From positions 1,426,001-1,490,000 of the forward strand of contig NZ_CP041983.1 of NCBI RefSeq assembly GCF_014522325.1: 64,000 nucleotides of DNA, written 5' to 3'. The position numbers and the translations under genes were made by a program. The notes under the pieces are model-generated. The model had not been told where the DNA came from, did no database searches, and saw nothing but the letters and a program-made list of their open reading frames with translations. The number at the start of each line of letters is the position of its first letter. The first letter of the stretch is position 1. The stretch is from Lactobacillus sp. PV012 (GTDB lineage: Bacteria; Bacillota; Bacilli; Lactobacillales; Lactobacillaceae). Below are positions 36,417-45,859 of the stretch, piece after piece.

Positions 36417-36520
36417 GCAGAATTTTCCTTTCTGTATTAATTTCATTAATTACTATTATTTCTATTGTACATAGTTTATGTGAATTATTTTAGATCAAGC
36501 AAATAATTTAAAAATTAGTT

Positions 36521-36548
36521 AAAAAAAGCGTCGTCAGACGCTTTTTTT
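36521..36548 (-). terminator. Terminator of the ABC exporter genes
   Basis: AAAAAAAGCGTC (36521-36532) pairs with GACGCTTTTTTT (36537-36548), just past the exporter stop on the minus strand. Confidence 0.92.
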
Positions 36549-38397
36549 AATCTAATTCTTTCTTACCAGTATAGAGTTGGTAATAATAACCCTTTTGTTT
36601 GAGAAGTTCTTCATGATTACCACGTTCAATAATATGTCCATGATCTAGTACTAAAATTAAATCTGAATTAACTATTGTAGAAAGCCGGTGAGCGATCACA
36701 AAACTTGTTCTCCCAGCTAGTAAGTTGTCCATCCCAGCTTGGACCATCTTTTCAGTTCTGGTATCAATACTTGAAGTTGCTTCATCCAAAATCATTACTG
36801 GTTCATCAGCAATCATTGCTCGAGCAATACTTAATAATTGCCGTTGCCCTTGAGATAATTCACTTCCATCTCCATCAATTACAGTATTATACCCATCTTC
36901 AAGCTCACGAATAAATTCATCAGCATGAGATAAACGTGCTGCTTGATAAACTTCATCATCACTTGCATCAGGTTTACCAAAACGAATATTATCCATAATT
37001 GTTCCAGAGAATAAGTGAGTTTCTTGTAAAACAATTGATAATGAGTGACGTAAATCATTTTTTCTAATTGTTTTAATTGGGACACCATCATAGGTAATTT
37101 CCCCAGATTGAATATCATAGAAACGGTTTAACATGTTAGAGATAGTAGTTTTACCAGCTCCAGTTTCACCTACCAAAGCAACCTTCATTCCAGGTTTAGC
37201 ATTGATGTTAATATCGTATAAAATTTGATGCCCAGGAACATAAGAAAAATTTACATCCTTAAAAATGATGTGTCCTTTAATTGGAACTTTCTTAATGCTC
37301 CCATCTTTTTGAGGTACATCCCAAAACCAAGAATTGGCTACCTTATTACTTTGAGACATAATAACGTCACCATTATCTACTTCTGATGGCTCATCTTCTA
37401 ACTCAAAAATTCTTCCTGCACCAGCTAGTGCTAAAACAATTGAATTCAATTGTTGTGAAATTTGAGAAATTGGCATTGAGAATGACTTCGATAATTGTAA
37501 GAAAGAAGCAATTGCACCTAAAGTTAAGGGTGCCCAACCATTAATTGCAGCTGCTCCTCCTAAAAACGCAATCAAAACATAAAGTAAATTACCCATGTTA
37601 CCCATAATTGGGAACAAAATGGTTGCATAAGTATTAGCCTTACCAGACGCAATTCTTAATTCATCATTATAATTATCAAATCCTTTTTCTACTTCTTTTT
37701 CATGAGAGAAGACTTTAATGACTTTTAACCCATTCAACATTTCTTCATCGTATCCATTAATTTGACCGAGTTTATTCTGTTGTAATTTGAAGTAGTAAGC
37801 AGATTTTTTAGTTAAAAATCTTACAATTCCAATTGATAAAGCAAAAACAAATAAAGAAAAGACGGTTAATTGCCAGCTTAAAATAAACATTGCACTAACC
37901 ACAAAAATCAAACTCAACAAGGAGTTTAAGAATTGCGGAATTGATTGTGAAATCATCTGCATTAAAGTATCAATGTCGTTAGTGTAGCGACTCATAATAT
38001 CACCATAGTTATTTTGATCAAAATAAGCTACTGGGAGTGATTCCATGTGAGCAAACATTCTTGTTCTCACATCAAATTGTACTTTTTGTGCCAATACAGC
38101 CATTAAAACAGTGAAAAGATAGTTAGCTAATGCACCAATTGCAAAGATTCCTCCCATTACTAAAATTGCATTGAGTAATGGCGTAAAATCAGGATTACTT
38201 TGCTTAGTTAAAGGTGTGATGTATTCATCAATTAATCTTTCAATAAATAATGATCCATATACTGTTGCTCCTGCACTAAGCACAATACTGACCATTGAAA
38301 CGATAAACATGCTAGGACTTGTACGCAAAATTAATTTCAAAAGTCTTCCTAATGTCTTAGCGTGTTTTACTTTAGGTTTTCCTTGAACTTCAGTCAC
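36547..38397 (-). CDS. ABC exporter half-transporter, second subunit (LmrD-like)
   Basis: These 616 residues comprise six membrane helices (about 25-340) and an ABC ATPase domain with Walker A GETGAGKTT, signature LSQGQRQLL, Walker B PVMILDEATSSID and the H-loop IAHRLST. The catalytic Glu is present (LDEAT). It follows the first subunit by 10 bases, and together they should form a heterodimeric multidrug/lipid exporter like LmrCD. The signature LSQGQ is the canonical-type one of the pair. Confidence 0.92.
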   Translation of the reverse strand: MTEVQGKPKVKHAKTLGRLLKLILRTSPSMFIVSMVSIVLSAGATVYGSLFIERLIDEYITPLTKQSNPDFTPLLNAILVMGGIFAIGALANYLFTVLMAVLAQKVQFDVRTRMFAHMESLPVAYFDQNNYGDIMSRYTNDIDTLMQMISQSIPQFLNSLLSLIFVVSAMFILSWQLTVFSLFVFALSIGIVRFLTKKSAYYFKLQQNKLGQINGYDEEMLNGLKVIKVFSHEKEVEKGFDNYNDELRIASGKANTYATILFPIMGNMGNLLYVLIAFLGGAAAINGWAPLTLGAIASFLQLSKSFSMPISQISQQLNSIVLALAGAGRIFELEDEPSEVDNGDVIMSQSNKVANSWFWDVPQKDGSIKKVPIKGHIIFKDVNFSYVPGHQILYDININAKPGMKVALVGETGAGKTTISNMLNRFYDIQSGEITYDGVPIKTIRKNDLRHSLSIVLQETHLFSGTIMDNIRFGKPDASDDEVYQAARLSHADEFIRELEDGYNTVIDGDGSELSQGQRQLLSIARAMIADEPVMILDEATSSIDTRTEKMVQAGMDNLLAGRTSFVIAHRLSTIVNSDLILVLDHGHIIERGNHEELLKQKGYYYQLYTGKKELD

Positions 38398-38407
38398 TAA
38401 TTTTCAC

Positions 38408-40132
38408 CTACTTTTTTTCTTGGAATTCTACAATCGAACGATAAAGTTCATTTGTTTTCATTAATTCATCATGGGTTCCAATCGCTTGAATCTTACCATG
38501 ATCCATTACAATAATTCGATCAGCATCTTTAATTGAAACTATTCTCTGGGAAATAATAATCTTTGTAGTCTGTGGCATATCATTTTTTAATGCTTCCCGA
38601 ATATCACGTTCTGTCGAAGTATCTACTGCTGAAGTAGAATCATCTAAGATTAAAATTTCTGGATTTTTCAAAAGAGCACGGGCAATAGTTAAACGTTGTT
38701 TTTGACCCCCAGAAACATTATTACCACCTTGCTCAATCATTGTATTATAGCCATCTGGCATTTCTTCAATAAAGCCATTGGCATGAGCAATTTTAGCAGC
38801 CCTAATTATTTCTGCATCAGTCGCATGTTCGTTACCCCACATCAAATTTTCTTTGATTGTTCCAGTAAACAAGACATTTTGTTGAAGAACAACTGCTACT
38901 TTATCTCTTAAAGCCTTTAAATCATAAGCCTTCACATTATGACCTGCAACCCGAACTTCACCTGATGTCGGGTCATATAATCTAGGAATCATTGAAACTA
39001 GGGTTGACTTAGATGAACCTGTTCCACCAATAATTCCAATTGTTTCACCAGGTGCAATATGAAGATTAATATCATCTAGAGCATAATGTTTGTCATTTGG
39101 ACTATACTTAAAACTCACATGATCAAAGATAACATCCCCATTAGTAACATCCATTAATGGCTTCTTAGGATCAGTAATAGCCGGCTTTTCCTTGATAACT
39201 GCTGCAATTCTTTTACCACTAGCATCTGAAATAACCAATTGTGTAGTAATCATTGCCAAAATATTCAAACTAAATAAAACTGAATTTGAATATGAAAACA
39301 TTGATACTAATTGACCTGTTTGTAAGTTTCCACCAATAATTTCTTTAGCCCCAAACCAAGAAATCAACAGCATTGAAAGATCTAAGACCGCAATCATAAT
39401 TGGTGAGTTTAAAGACATAATTTTTTGTGCAGTTGAAAATAGAGTGTAGATGTTGCCCGAAGCTTCATCGGCTTTTTGAATCTGTGATTCTTCTTGAACG
39501 TAAGTTTTAACTTCACGGATTCCCCGCACATTTTCACGTACAACCTGATTTAACTTATCGTACCCTTTAAAAATTTTAGGGAAATATGGATATGCATTTT
39601 TAATAATTAAAAATAATGCAAGTACCAAAATTGGTCCTAAAATCACAAAAATAAGTGCTAAATGCGGGCTCACTATGAATGACATAATTACTGAAATAAT
39701 TAGCATTAGTGGTGCACGAACTGCAATACGGATTATCATCTGATAAGCATTTTGAATGTTTGTCACATCTGTTGTTAAACGCGTAACTAAACTTGCACTA
39801 GAAAATTTATCAATATTTTCAAAAGAATAATCTTGAATGTGATAAAACATATCTTTTCTTAAATTGGCTGCAAATCCTGCTGCTGCATGCGCTGAAACAT
39901 AACTAGCGCTAGCTCCCAAAATAAGTGAAATGATAGTCAAAATCAATAAGATTAATCCCCACTTGTTGATATAACCCATATTCCCTTTTAAAATTCCGCG
40001 GTCAATTAAAAGACCAACTAAGTAAGGAATTAACATTTCAATTAATACTTCACCAGCAACAAGTACTGGAGAAGTAAGGGACAATTTTTTATATTGCCGA
40101 ATAGATTTTTTTAGTGTATTGATCACAGGCAC
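38408..40132 (-). CDS. ABC exporter half-transporter, first subunit (LmrC-like)
   Basis: This 574-residue exporter half has six helices and an ATPase domain with Walker A GGTGSSKST (Ser in place of the usual Gly before Lys), signature VSGGQKQR and Walker B EILILDDSTSAVD. The catalytic base is Asp instead of Glu and the H-loop has Gln (ISQRI), so its own ATP site is degenerate, as usual in heterodimeric exporters. The first GTG (40132) is only two bases from AAGGAG, so the second GTG at 40126 is the likelier start. Only about 17 bases separate it from the upstream hairpin. Confidence 0.92.
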   Translation of the reverse strand: MPVINTLKKSIRQYKKLSLTSPVLVAGEVLIEMLIPYLVGLLIDRGILKGNMGYINKWGLILLILTIISLILGASASYVSAHAAAGFAANLRKDMFYHIQDYSFENIDKFSSASLVTRLTTDVTNIQNAYQMIIRIAVRAPLMLIISVIMSFIVSPHLALIFVILGPILVLALFLIIKNAYPYFPKIFKGYDKLNQVVRENVRGIREVKTYVQEESQIQKADEASGNIYTLFSTAQKIMSLNSPIMIAVLDLSMLLISWFGAKEIIGGNLQTGQLVSMFSYSNSVLFSLNILAMITTQLVISDASGKRIAAVIKEKPAITDPKKPLMDVTNGDVIFDHVSFKYSPNDKHYALDDINLHIAPGETIGIIGGTGSSKSTLVSMIPRLYDPTSGEVRVAGHNVKAYDLKALRDKVAVVLQQNVLFTGTIKENLMWGNEHATDAEIIRAAKIAHANGFIEEMPDGYNTMIEQGGNNVSGGQKQRLTIARALLKNPEILILDDSTSAVDTSTERDIREALKNDMPQTTKIIISQRIVSIKDADRIIVMDHGKIQAIGTHDELMKTNELYRSIVEFQEKK

Positions 40133-40149
40133 TTCTCCTTCCCTTGAAT

Positions 40150-40174
40150 AAAAAAGACGCTAAGCGTCTTTTTT
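40150..40174 (-). terminator. Terminator after the DUF1129 gene, directly before the ABC exporter
   Basis: AAAAAAGACGC (40150-40160), loop TAA, then GCGTCTTTTTT (40164-40174): a short strong hairpin. The exporter start is 18 bases downstream, so it may act as an attenuator or a leaky terminator. Confidence 0.85.
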
Positions 40175-40175
40175 A

Positions 40176-41033
40176 TTATTTATTTTTTGCATTGTTTACT
40201 GCACGTTGGCGTAATGGATCAATGACATGATATTTTTGTTTGAAATAGCGTCTTCCAAGAAAGGCTATCACTGCTAAAACAATTTCAACCCATGGATTAA
40301 TTACCGGATTAATCACTCTCAATGCTGGTAAACTCGTTAAAGTGATCCAAGCAAATATTACAATTAAGACTCCAATTCCTCCTAAAATTAATTTCCAAAT
40401 AGCTGGACGTTCATCTTTAGGTTGAACCAAAATATTATTGTAGTACGCCATAATTATTCCAAATAATACTGCTACAGAAATAAGGGTTAAAATTCCTAAA
40501 GTTTGTCCCCCTTGCAAAGATTTTTGTGGAGTAAATAGTTGAACTAGACCAAACATTCCAAGGAAAAATGTTAAATAAAGTAACACATTATCTACAGCTT
40601 GCATCCAGAATTTTTGCTTTATCGGCTTAGCCTTAGGATGAGCTAACTCTTTGGCTTTCTGAATTGGTGATTGATGGTACAAAGTAGCTGCTGGAACTCC
40701 CTTGTACTGGGCAATAACGATTTCTGGCAAAATTATATCTATTGTCTCAGTAACTTTTTCACTAGGTAGCCCTTCATTATTATTTAGGGCTTTTTCTAAG
40801 CGAAAAATATAATCTACATTTTTATTACTTAGTTGCTTTCGTAATTGTTCTGGTGATGCCTGTTTTATTTTTTCAATATTTGCAGCACTTTTTTCTCGTT
40901 TTTGAAGACGAGCTTGTTGCTTTTGGCTAACTTTGGCATTTGCGTTCTTTTTTTCAACATCTACTGCTTCAGCAGCTTTTTTATCTTCTTGGTTAAGTGA
41001 GTTTTTTTCTTTATTCTCGTTTTCTTGACTCAT
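40176..41033 (-). CDS. DUF1129-family membrane protein
   Basis: This 285-residue protein has a charged Lys/Glu/Gln-rich N-terminus (about 1-60, likely coiled coil), a soluble region (LRKQLSNKNVDYIFRLEKAL), then four membrane helices between about 145 and 265. The pattern fits DUF1129 proteins (YIIM-like), whose function is unknown. It lies 10 bases after ychF, likely the last gene of the rsmG-parAB-ychF operon. Confidence 0.82.
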   Translation of the reverse strand: MSQENENKEKNSLNQEDKKAAEAVDVEKKNANAKVSQKQQARLQKREKSAANIEKIKQASPEQLRKQLSNKNVDYIFRLEKALNNNEGLPSEKVTETIDIILPEIVIAQYKGVPAATLYHQSPIQKAKELAHPKAKPIKQKFWMQAVDNVLLYLTFFLGMFGLVQLFTPQKSLQGGQTLGILTLISVAVLFGIIMAYYNNILVQPKDERPAIWKLILGGIGVLIVIFAWITLTSLPALRVINPVINPWVEIVLAVIAFLGRRYFKQKYHVIDPLRQRAVNNAKNK

Positions 41034-41043
41034 CTAACCCCTC

Positions 41044-42144
41044 CTAGACATTGAATCTAAATTCGATGATATCGCCATCTTCAACTAAATAATCTTTTCC
41101 TTCAAGACGAAGTTTTCCAGCTTCTTTTACTTTCTGCATAGTTTCTAATTCGTCTAAATCATCGAAGGAAACTACTTCTGCACGAATAAATCCACGTTCA
41201 AAGTCAGAGTGAATTACTCCAGCAACTTGAGGAGCTTTCATTCCTTCATGGAAGGTCCACGCACGAGTTTCAGTTCCACCAGCTGTAAAGAATGTTCTTA
41301 AACCTAAAAGGTGGTAAGCTGCCTTAATTAAACGATCTAGGCCTGATTCTTCTACACCTTCCATTTCTAAAAATTCTTTTCTTTCTTCATCATCCATAGC
41401 TGCAATTTCTTCTTCAGTAGCTGCACTAATTCCTAAAGCTTCAGCGTTTTCACTTTCTGCATGCTTTTTAACAATTTGGAAATATTTGTCAGCTTCTGGA
41501 TCAGCCATTGACTCTTCTGCAATATTCGCTACATAAATAACTGGTTTAGAAGTTAGAAGGAAGAGACCTTTTACAATCTTTTTCTCGTCATCATTAAAGT
41601 CAATTGATCGAGCTGCTTTTCCTTCTTCCAAAACTGGTTTTAATTTTTCTAAAACTGCCATTTCTGCTTTAGCTTCCTTATCACCTTGTTGAGCAATTTT
41701 TTGTACCTTACCAATTCGGCGATTTACAGCGTCTAAATCTGCAATAGCTAATTCTAAATTAATTGTATTAATATCTTCTTCTGGATCTACTTTACCACTA
41801 ACAGAAGTAATATTAGGGTCATCAAATGCTCGCACTACATGAACAATGGCATCAGTCTGGCGAATATTTTCTAAGAATTTGTTTCCTAATCCTTCACCCT
41901 TTGAAGCACCTTTAACTAATCCTGCAATATCAGTAAATTCAAAGGTGGTATGAACAACTTTTTTAGCAGGAATTAATTCTTGAATGCGAGCTAATCGTTG
42001 ATCTGGAACTTCCACCATCCCCACATTTGGTTCAATTGTGGCAAATGGATAATTTGCCATTTCTGCTCCCGCTTTTGTAATTGCGTTAAACAAAGTTGAT
42101 TTTCCTACGTTTGGTAATCCTACAATACCAGCAGTTAATGCCAT
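41044..42144 (-). CDS. ychF: Redox/ribosome-associated ATPase YchF (OLA1 family)
   Basis: This 366-residue Obg-family P-loop protein prefers ATP in studied homologues and binds ribosomes. G1 GLPNVGKSTLFN (residues 8-19), Switch II TDIAGLVKGASKGEGLGNKF, and a NxxE-type G4 replacement (YVANIAEES) are visible. A coiled-coil insert and C-terminal TGS domain (TFFTAGGTETRAWTF, RAEVVSFDDL) complete the usual length. It follows the DUF951 gene. Confidence 0.96.
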   Translation of the reverse strand: MALTAGIVGLPNVGKSTLFNAITKAGAEMANYPFATIEPNVGMVEVPDQRLARIQELIPAKKVVHTTFEFTDIAGLVKGASKGEGLGNKFLENIRQTDAIVHVVRAFDDPNITSVSGKVDPEEDINTINLELAIADLDAVNRRIGKVQKIAQQGDKEAKAEMAVLEKLKPVLEEGKAARSIDFNDDEKKIVKGLFLLTSKPVIYVANIAEESMADPEADKYFQIVKKHAESENAEALGISAATEEEIAAMDDEERKEFLEMEGVEESGLDRLIKAAYHLLGLRTFFTAGGTETRAWTFHEGMKAPQVAGVIHSDFERGFIRAEVVSFDDLDELETMQKVKEAGKLRLEGKDYLVEDGDIIEFRFNV

Positions 42145-42167
42145 TTTATTTTCTCCCTTATTAAAAA

Positions 42168-42416
42168 TTAATCAAAATGTGGAATAACAATATTTTCCTT
42201 AGGTACATAATGAGCCAACTTTTTATTAGCTGGATCATTTTCTTTAGCTAATAATTTTTTTACTTTCTTATTAAACTCAGCATGGGGCATCATAATAATT
42301 CTGCCACATCCCATACACTTAAGTTTAATGTCAGCACCTAATCGCAATATTTCCCACTTATTTTCCCCACAAGCATGGGGCTTTTTCATTTGTACAATAT
42401 CTCCTAATTGATACAT
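42168..42416 (-). CDS. DUF951 small zinc-ribbon-like protein
   Basis: This 82-residue protein has a KKPHACGENKWEI start and a single CMGCGR motif, the DUF951 (YyzM-like) pattern, usually encoded between parB and ychF in Firmicutes. The ATG at 42416 is preferred over an upstream start at 42428, because GAGG (minus strand) lies at the correct distance and the parB stop intervenes. Function is unknown; a nucleic-acid-binding fold is likely. Confidence 0.88.
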   Translation of the reverse strand: MYQLGDIVQMKKPHACGENKWEILRLGADIKLKCMGCGRIIMMPHAEFNKKVKKLLAKENDPANKKLAHYVPKENIVIPHFD

Positions 42417-42428
42417 TTTCAACCTCAA

Positions 42429-43322
42429 TTATTTATCTAGATTTACTCCTAATAAATCTAAAATTCTATTTAACTCTTGCGTAGAATCAAAGTTAATTGA
42501 CAAATGTCCCTTACCTTTTTTACTTTCAGTAATATTCACTCCCGTACCAAATCTATCTTTGAGCTGGGATTCACTAGCAACAATAAAAGCTGACTTTCTT
42601 ATAACTTTTTTCTTAGTTAACTTGTTTTTTTCATTAAGCTTATTAACCAGTGCTTCTAATTGTCTAACTGTAATACCTTCACTTACTACTTTTTTAGCTA
42701 GTTTATCAATTCCTTCTTTATTTTTTAACCCTAATAAAGTTCTAGCTTGTCCCATGGATAACTGACCATGCTGAAGCATCCGCTTTGTTTTTTGGGGCAA
42801 AGTTAGTAAGCGTAAGTAATTAGCAATATAAGGGCGAGACTTTCCCAATCGTTTAGAAACTTCTTCTTGAGTAAGGCCAAGATTTTTTTGCAAGGTATCA
42901 TAGGCTTGAGCTTCTTCTAATGGAGTTAAATCTTCTCTTTGTAAATTTTCTAAGATTGCCACTTCCATCATTTGTGCTTCATCAAAATCACGAATGATAG
43001 CAGGAATTGTTTTTTCTTTAGCTAGTTTAGATGCCCTAAATCTTCTTTCACCAGCTATAATTTCATAGCCATTGAGAGATTTACGCAAAATAATCGGCTG
43101 AAAAACTCCATTTTCTTTAATGGATGCTGAAAGTTCTTGCAAACTCTTTTCATCAAAAGTTTTTCGTGGCTGATAAGGATTAGGTCTAATCTCAGTTAAA
43201 GTAATCTTTTGAACTTCTTCACCTTGGTCATTTTTCACCTTAGGTGCATCTTCAAATAATGCCTCTAATCCGCGCCCTAATCCTCTTTTCTTCAAATCCT
43301 TAGAATTCTTTACCATGTGCAC
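42429..43322 (-). CDS. parB: Chromosome partitioning protein ParB (Spo0J)
   Basis: This 297-residue CTPase/DNA-binding protein loads at parS and recruits SMC. GLGRGLEALFEDAP (about 13-26) is the ParA-interaction tail. ITLTEIRPNPYQPRKTF begins the ParB domain, GERRFRASKLA is the CTP-binding box, and a KorB-type helix-turn-helix (QEEVSKRLGKSRPYIANYLRLL) and C-terminal dimer domain follow. The start is GTG at 43322 or the ATG at 43316, overlapping the end of parA. Confidence 0.96.
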   Translation of the reverse strand: MHMVKNSKDLKKRGLGRGLEALFEDAPKVKNDQGEEVQKITLTEIRPNPYQPRKTFDEKSLQELSASIKENGVFQPIILRKSLNGYEIIAGERRFRASKLAKEKTIPAIIRDFDEAQMMEVAILENLQREDLTPLEEAQAYDTLQKNLGLTQEEVSKRLGKSRPYIANYLRLLTLPQKTKRMLQHGQLSMGQARTLLGLKNKEGIDKLAKKVVSEGITVRQLEALVNKLNEKNKLTKKKVIRKSAFIVASESQLKDRFGTGVNITESKKGKGHLSINFDSTQELNRILDLLGVNLDK

Positions 43323-44073
43323 TTAATACCTCTTTTGCTAGTTCATCATACACTTTTGCTCCACGTGATTTAGGAGCATATTCTGTAATTGCCTCTCCAT
43401 AACTTGGAGCTTCAGCAAGCTTTGTAATTCTAGGAATAATGGTCTGATAAACTTTTTCTCCAAAATATGATTGAACTTCTTTCACTACTTCAGCGCCTAA
43501 ATTTGTTCGTGCATCCAGCATGGTCATTAATACACCTTCAACATCTAGGTTTTTATTAAAGTGCTTTTGAACTAAACGAATTGTATTTAAAAGCTGGCTT
43601 AACCCTTCCATAGCATAATATTCACTTTGAACTGGGATAAGAATTGAATCTGAAGCGGTAAAAGCATTGATTGATAATTGTCCTAATGAAGGTGGGCAAT
43701 CAATAAAAATAAAATCATATTGATCATTTACTTCATCAATTCCTTGTTTTAATCTAGTTTCTCGTGCCATCATTGAGGTCAATTCCATTTCAGCACCTGC
43801 TAATTGAATTGTAGCTGGTACAATATCTAAGTTTTCAACTTCAGTATGATGAATAGTCGAAGCAATAGGCACTTCATCAATCAGAACATTATAGACATCT
43901 TGATCAACATCAGACTTTTCAATTCCAAGTCCAGATGTTGCATTCCCTTGTGGATCTGTATCTACTACTAAGACCTTATAGCCATGCTTTGCTACACTAG
44001 CTCCTAAATTAATTGTAGTAGTGGTTTTCCCCACTCCACCTTTTTGGTTAGCAACAGATATAATTTGAGCCAT
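43300..44073 (-). CDS. parA: Chromosome partitioning ATPase ParA (Soj)
   Basis: This 257-residue Walker-type ATPase has the deviant Walker A KGGVGKTTT (residues 10-18), DTDPQGNATSG (about 39-49) and FIDCPPSLGQL (about 124). It has no N-terminal HTH, so it is a type Ib/Soj protein. It starts at the noc stop (TAATG) and overlaps parB by 23 bases. Confidence 0.96.
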   Translation of the reverse strand: MAQIISVANQKGGVGKTTTTINLGASVAKHGYKVLVVDTDPQGNATSGLGIEKSDVDQDVYNVLIDEVPIASTIHHTEVENLDIVPATIQLAGAEMELTSMMARETRLKQGIDEVNDQYDFIFIDCPPSLGQLSINAFTASDSILIPVQSEYYAMEGLSQLLNTIRLVQKHFNKNLDVEGVLMTMLDARTNLGAEVVKEVQSYFGEKVYQTIIPRITKLAEAPSYGEAITEYAPKSRGAKVYDELAKEVLSAHGKEF

Positions 44074-44930
44074 TAGTCCTCCTGCTTTCTGAGCATTTCA
44101 ATGGTAAGAGTATATGAATCTTGATTCTTATCTTCCTTATATTTAACTTCCATTCCTGATTGTTTAGCCTTCTCAATTGCTTCTTTAAAAGTATTAATTT
44201 GTAACCTAAAGTCTTTAGGTGTACGCATCCGAACAGTTGGTTTTTTAACTTTTTTCTTTTTAACTTCTGGTTTTTCTTCTTCAGCTAAAAAGCCATCAAT
44301 ATCCTTTACTAAACGTTCAGTATCCTTAACATTCAAATGTTGCTCAATAATTATTTGAGCAGCTCTTTCTTGATCCGCTGGTGTTAATTTTAAAAGAGCT
44401 CGTCCATGACGTTGCGTTAAAGTCCTATTTACTAATAATTCTTGAATCTTAGGATCTAGTTTTAAAAGTCTTACCTTGTTAGCAATATAAGATTGACTTT
44501 TTCCCACTTGCTTAGCCAATTCTGTTTGCGTTAATTCATTTGATTGCATTAATTGAACATAAGCTTGTGCTTCATCAATTGGATTCAAATCTTCTCTTTG
44601 AAGATTTTCAATCACAGCTAACGAAGCTACTTTTTCATCATCCATCTCTTCAACAATGGCCGAAATTTTATTCCAGCCTAGCGATTTTGCAGCCCGATAG
44701 CGTCGTTCTCCTGCAATAATTTCATACTCGTCATTCTTTTGTGGACGAGAACGTAAAATGATTGGTTGGAGTAAACCTTGTTGTTCCAAAGTTTGTGCCA
44801 ATTCTCCAATTGATTCCTCACTAAATGTTTTTCTTGGTTGATAAGGATTAGGAACTATTTTACTTAATTCAATTTCTTGAACTTGTTTTTCCTTAGGAAC
44901 ATCATTTTTTCGATTAAAGAATAATCCCAT
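44073..44930 (-). CDS. noc: Nucleoid occlusion-type ParB paralogue (Noc)
   Basis: These 285 residues share the ParB domain order (IELSKIVPNPYQPRKTF; GERRYRAAKSLGW; helix-turn-helix LTQTELAKQVGKSQSYIANKVRLL). It lies between rsmG and parA, where Noc is found in Bacillus and relatives. A short N-terminus GLFFNRKNDV resembles the membrane-targeting amphipathic helix of Noc (MGLFF...). The ATG at 44930 follows GGAGGAAAGT. Confidence 0.9.
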   Translation of the reverse strand: MGLFFNRKNDVPKEKQVQEIELSKIVPNPYQPRKTFSEESIGELAQTLEQQGLLQPIILRSRPQKNDEYEIIAGERRYRAAKSLGWNKISAIVEEMDDEKVASLAVIENLQREDLNPIDEAQAYVQLMQSNELTQTELAKQVGKSQSYIANKVRLLKLDPKIQELLVNRTLTQRHGRALLKLTPADQERAAQIIIEQHLNVKDTERLVKDIDGFLAEEEKPEVKKKKVKKPTVRMRTPKDFRLQINTFKEAIEKAKQSGMEVKYKEDKNQDSYTLTIEMLRKQED

Positions 44931-44951
44931 ACTTTCCTCCACTTTATCTCA

Positions 44952-45671
44952 TTATAACGGCTTGCGAGCAGGCGTACCTGCTTGACGCGGGTATTTTTTA
45001 GGGGTTACTGCCACCTTTTTTATGACAATTAAAGTTCTTTCATCTGTACTATTTGGTAGCACCAACTCTTTTACTTCTTGAACTTCTCCACCTAAAATTT
45101 TAATCGCCTTTTTTGCATCATTTAATTCTTCTTGAGCTTTAGGACCCTTTAAAGCAATTAAATATCCATCTTTTTTCACTAACGGCAAACAATACTCACT
45201 CAATACGCTCATTCTTGCAACTGCACGACCAGTTACCAGATCAAATTTTTCACGTAAAGCTGGATTTTTTCCTGCATCTTCTGCTCGACTATGAACTAAT
45301 GTAACGTTCTCCAATCCTAACTTTTCAATTAAAGCCTTTAAAAAGTTTAATCTCTTTCCTAAAGAATCAATGATCGTTACTTTTAAATCAGGTTGCAAAA
45401 TTTTAATAGGTAAACTTGGAAATCCAGCTCCTGCACCTACATCACAAAGAGTTTTATTACCTTCAAAAAGCTCCTTAAATTCTATTAAAGGAGTTACACT
45501 ATCATAGAAGTGCTTACTGTATACTTCTTCTTTATCAGTAATTCGTGTTAAATTTACCTTTTCATTTGTTGCAATCAATTCTTCATAATATGTAGCAAAT
45601 TGTTGTTTTTGTTTCTCAGTTAATTCAATTCCATTCTGAGCAAGATTTTTTGTAAAAATTTCTGGATTCAT
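44952..45671 (-). CDS. rsmG: 16S rRNA m7G527 methyltransferase
   Basis: This 239-residue S-adenosylmethionine-dependent enzyme (GidB) methylates G527 of 16S rRNA; its loss gives low-level streptomycin resistance in known species. [19 protein letters not shown] and [15 protein letters not shown] (SAM motif I) are visible, with VTGRAVARM later. The ATG at 45671, after GGGTGA, is preferred over an upstream in-frame start. It is first in the rsmG-noc-parA-parB operon. Confidence 0.95.
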   Translation of the reverse strand: MNPEIFTKNLAQNGIELTEKQKQQFATYYEELIATNEKVNLTRITDKEEVYSKHFYDSVTPLIEFKELFEGNKTLCDVGAGAGFPSLPIKILQPDLKVTIIDSLGKRLNFLKALIEKLGLENVTLVHSRAEDAGKNPALREKFDLVTGRAVARMSVLSEYCLPLVKKDGYLIALKGPKAQEELNDAKKAIKILGGEVQEVKELVLPNSTDERTLIVIKKVAVTPKKYPRQAGTPARKPL

Positions 45672-45673
45672 TT

Positions 45674-45735
45674 TTTCACCCGTGAAACCTTGTTTCACAC
45701 CTATTTAATGTACCGCATTTTACGGTCATCGACAA
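45674..45735 (-). promoter_or_regulatory. rsmG-noc-parAB promoter with parS-like half-sites
   Basis: On the minus strand TTGTCG (45735-45730) and TACATT (45712-45707) are 17 bases apart. Beginning at the predicted transcription start are three half-sites on alternating strands: GTGAAAC (minus; plus GTTTCAC 45692-45698), GTTTCAC (plus GTGAAAC 45682-45688) and GTGAAA (plus TTTCAC 45674-45679). The first two form a 17-bp palindrome with a 3-base centre. These are the half-sites of parS (TGTTTCACGTGAAACA) at altered spacing. Confidence 0.6.
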
Positions 45736-45859
45736 TATTAATTAAATAATTCTTCTTATTTAATTATGTAGTATTTTTAAAAAAACGTCAAAAATCTCAT
45801 TAAAAATTTCTTTTTTAAAATTCTAATCTATAATAGAGCAAAGAAAGGTTGTAGTTAGA

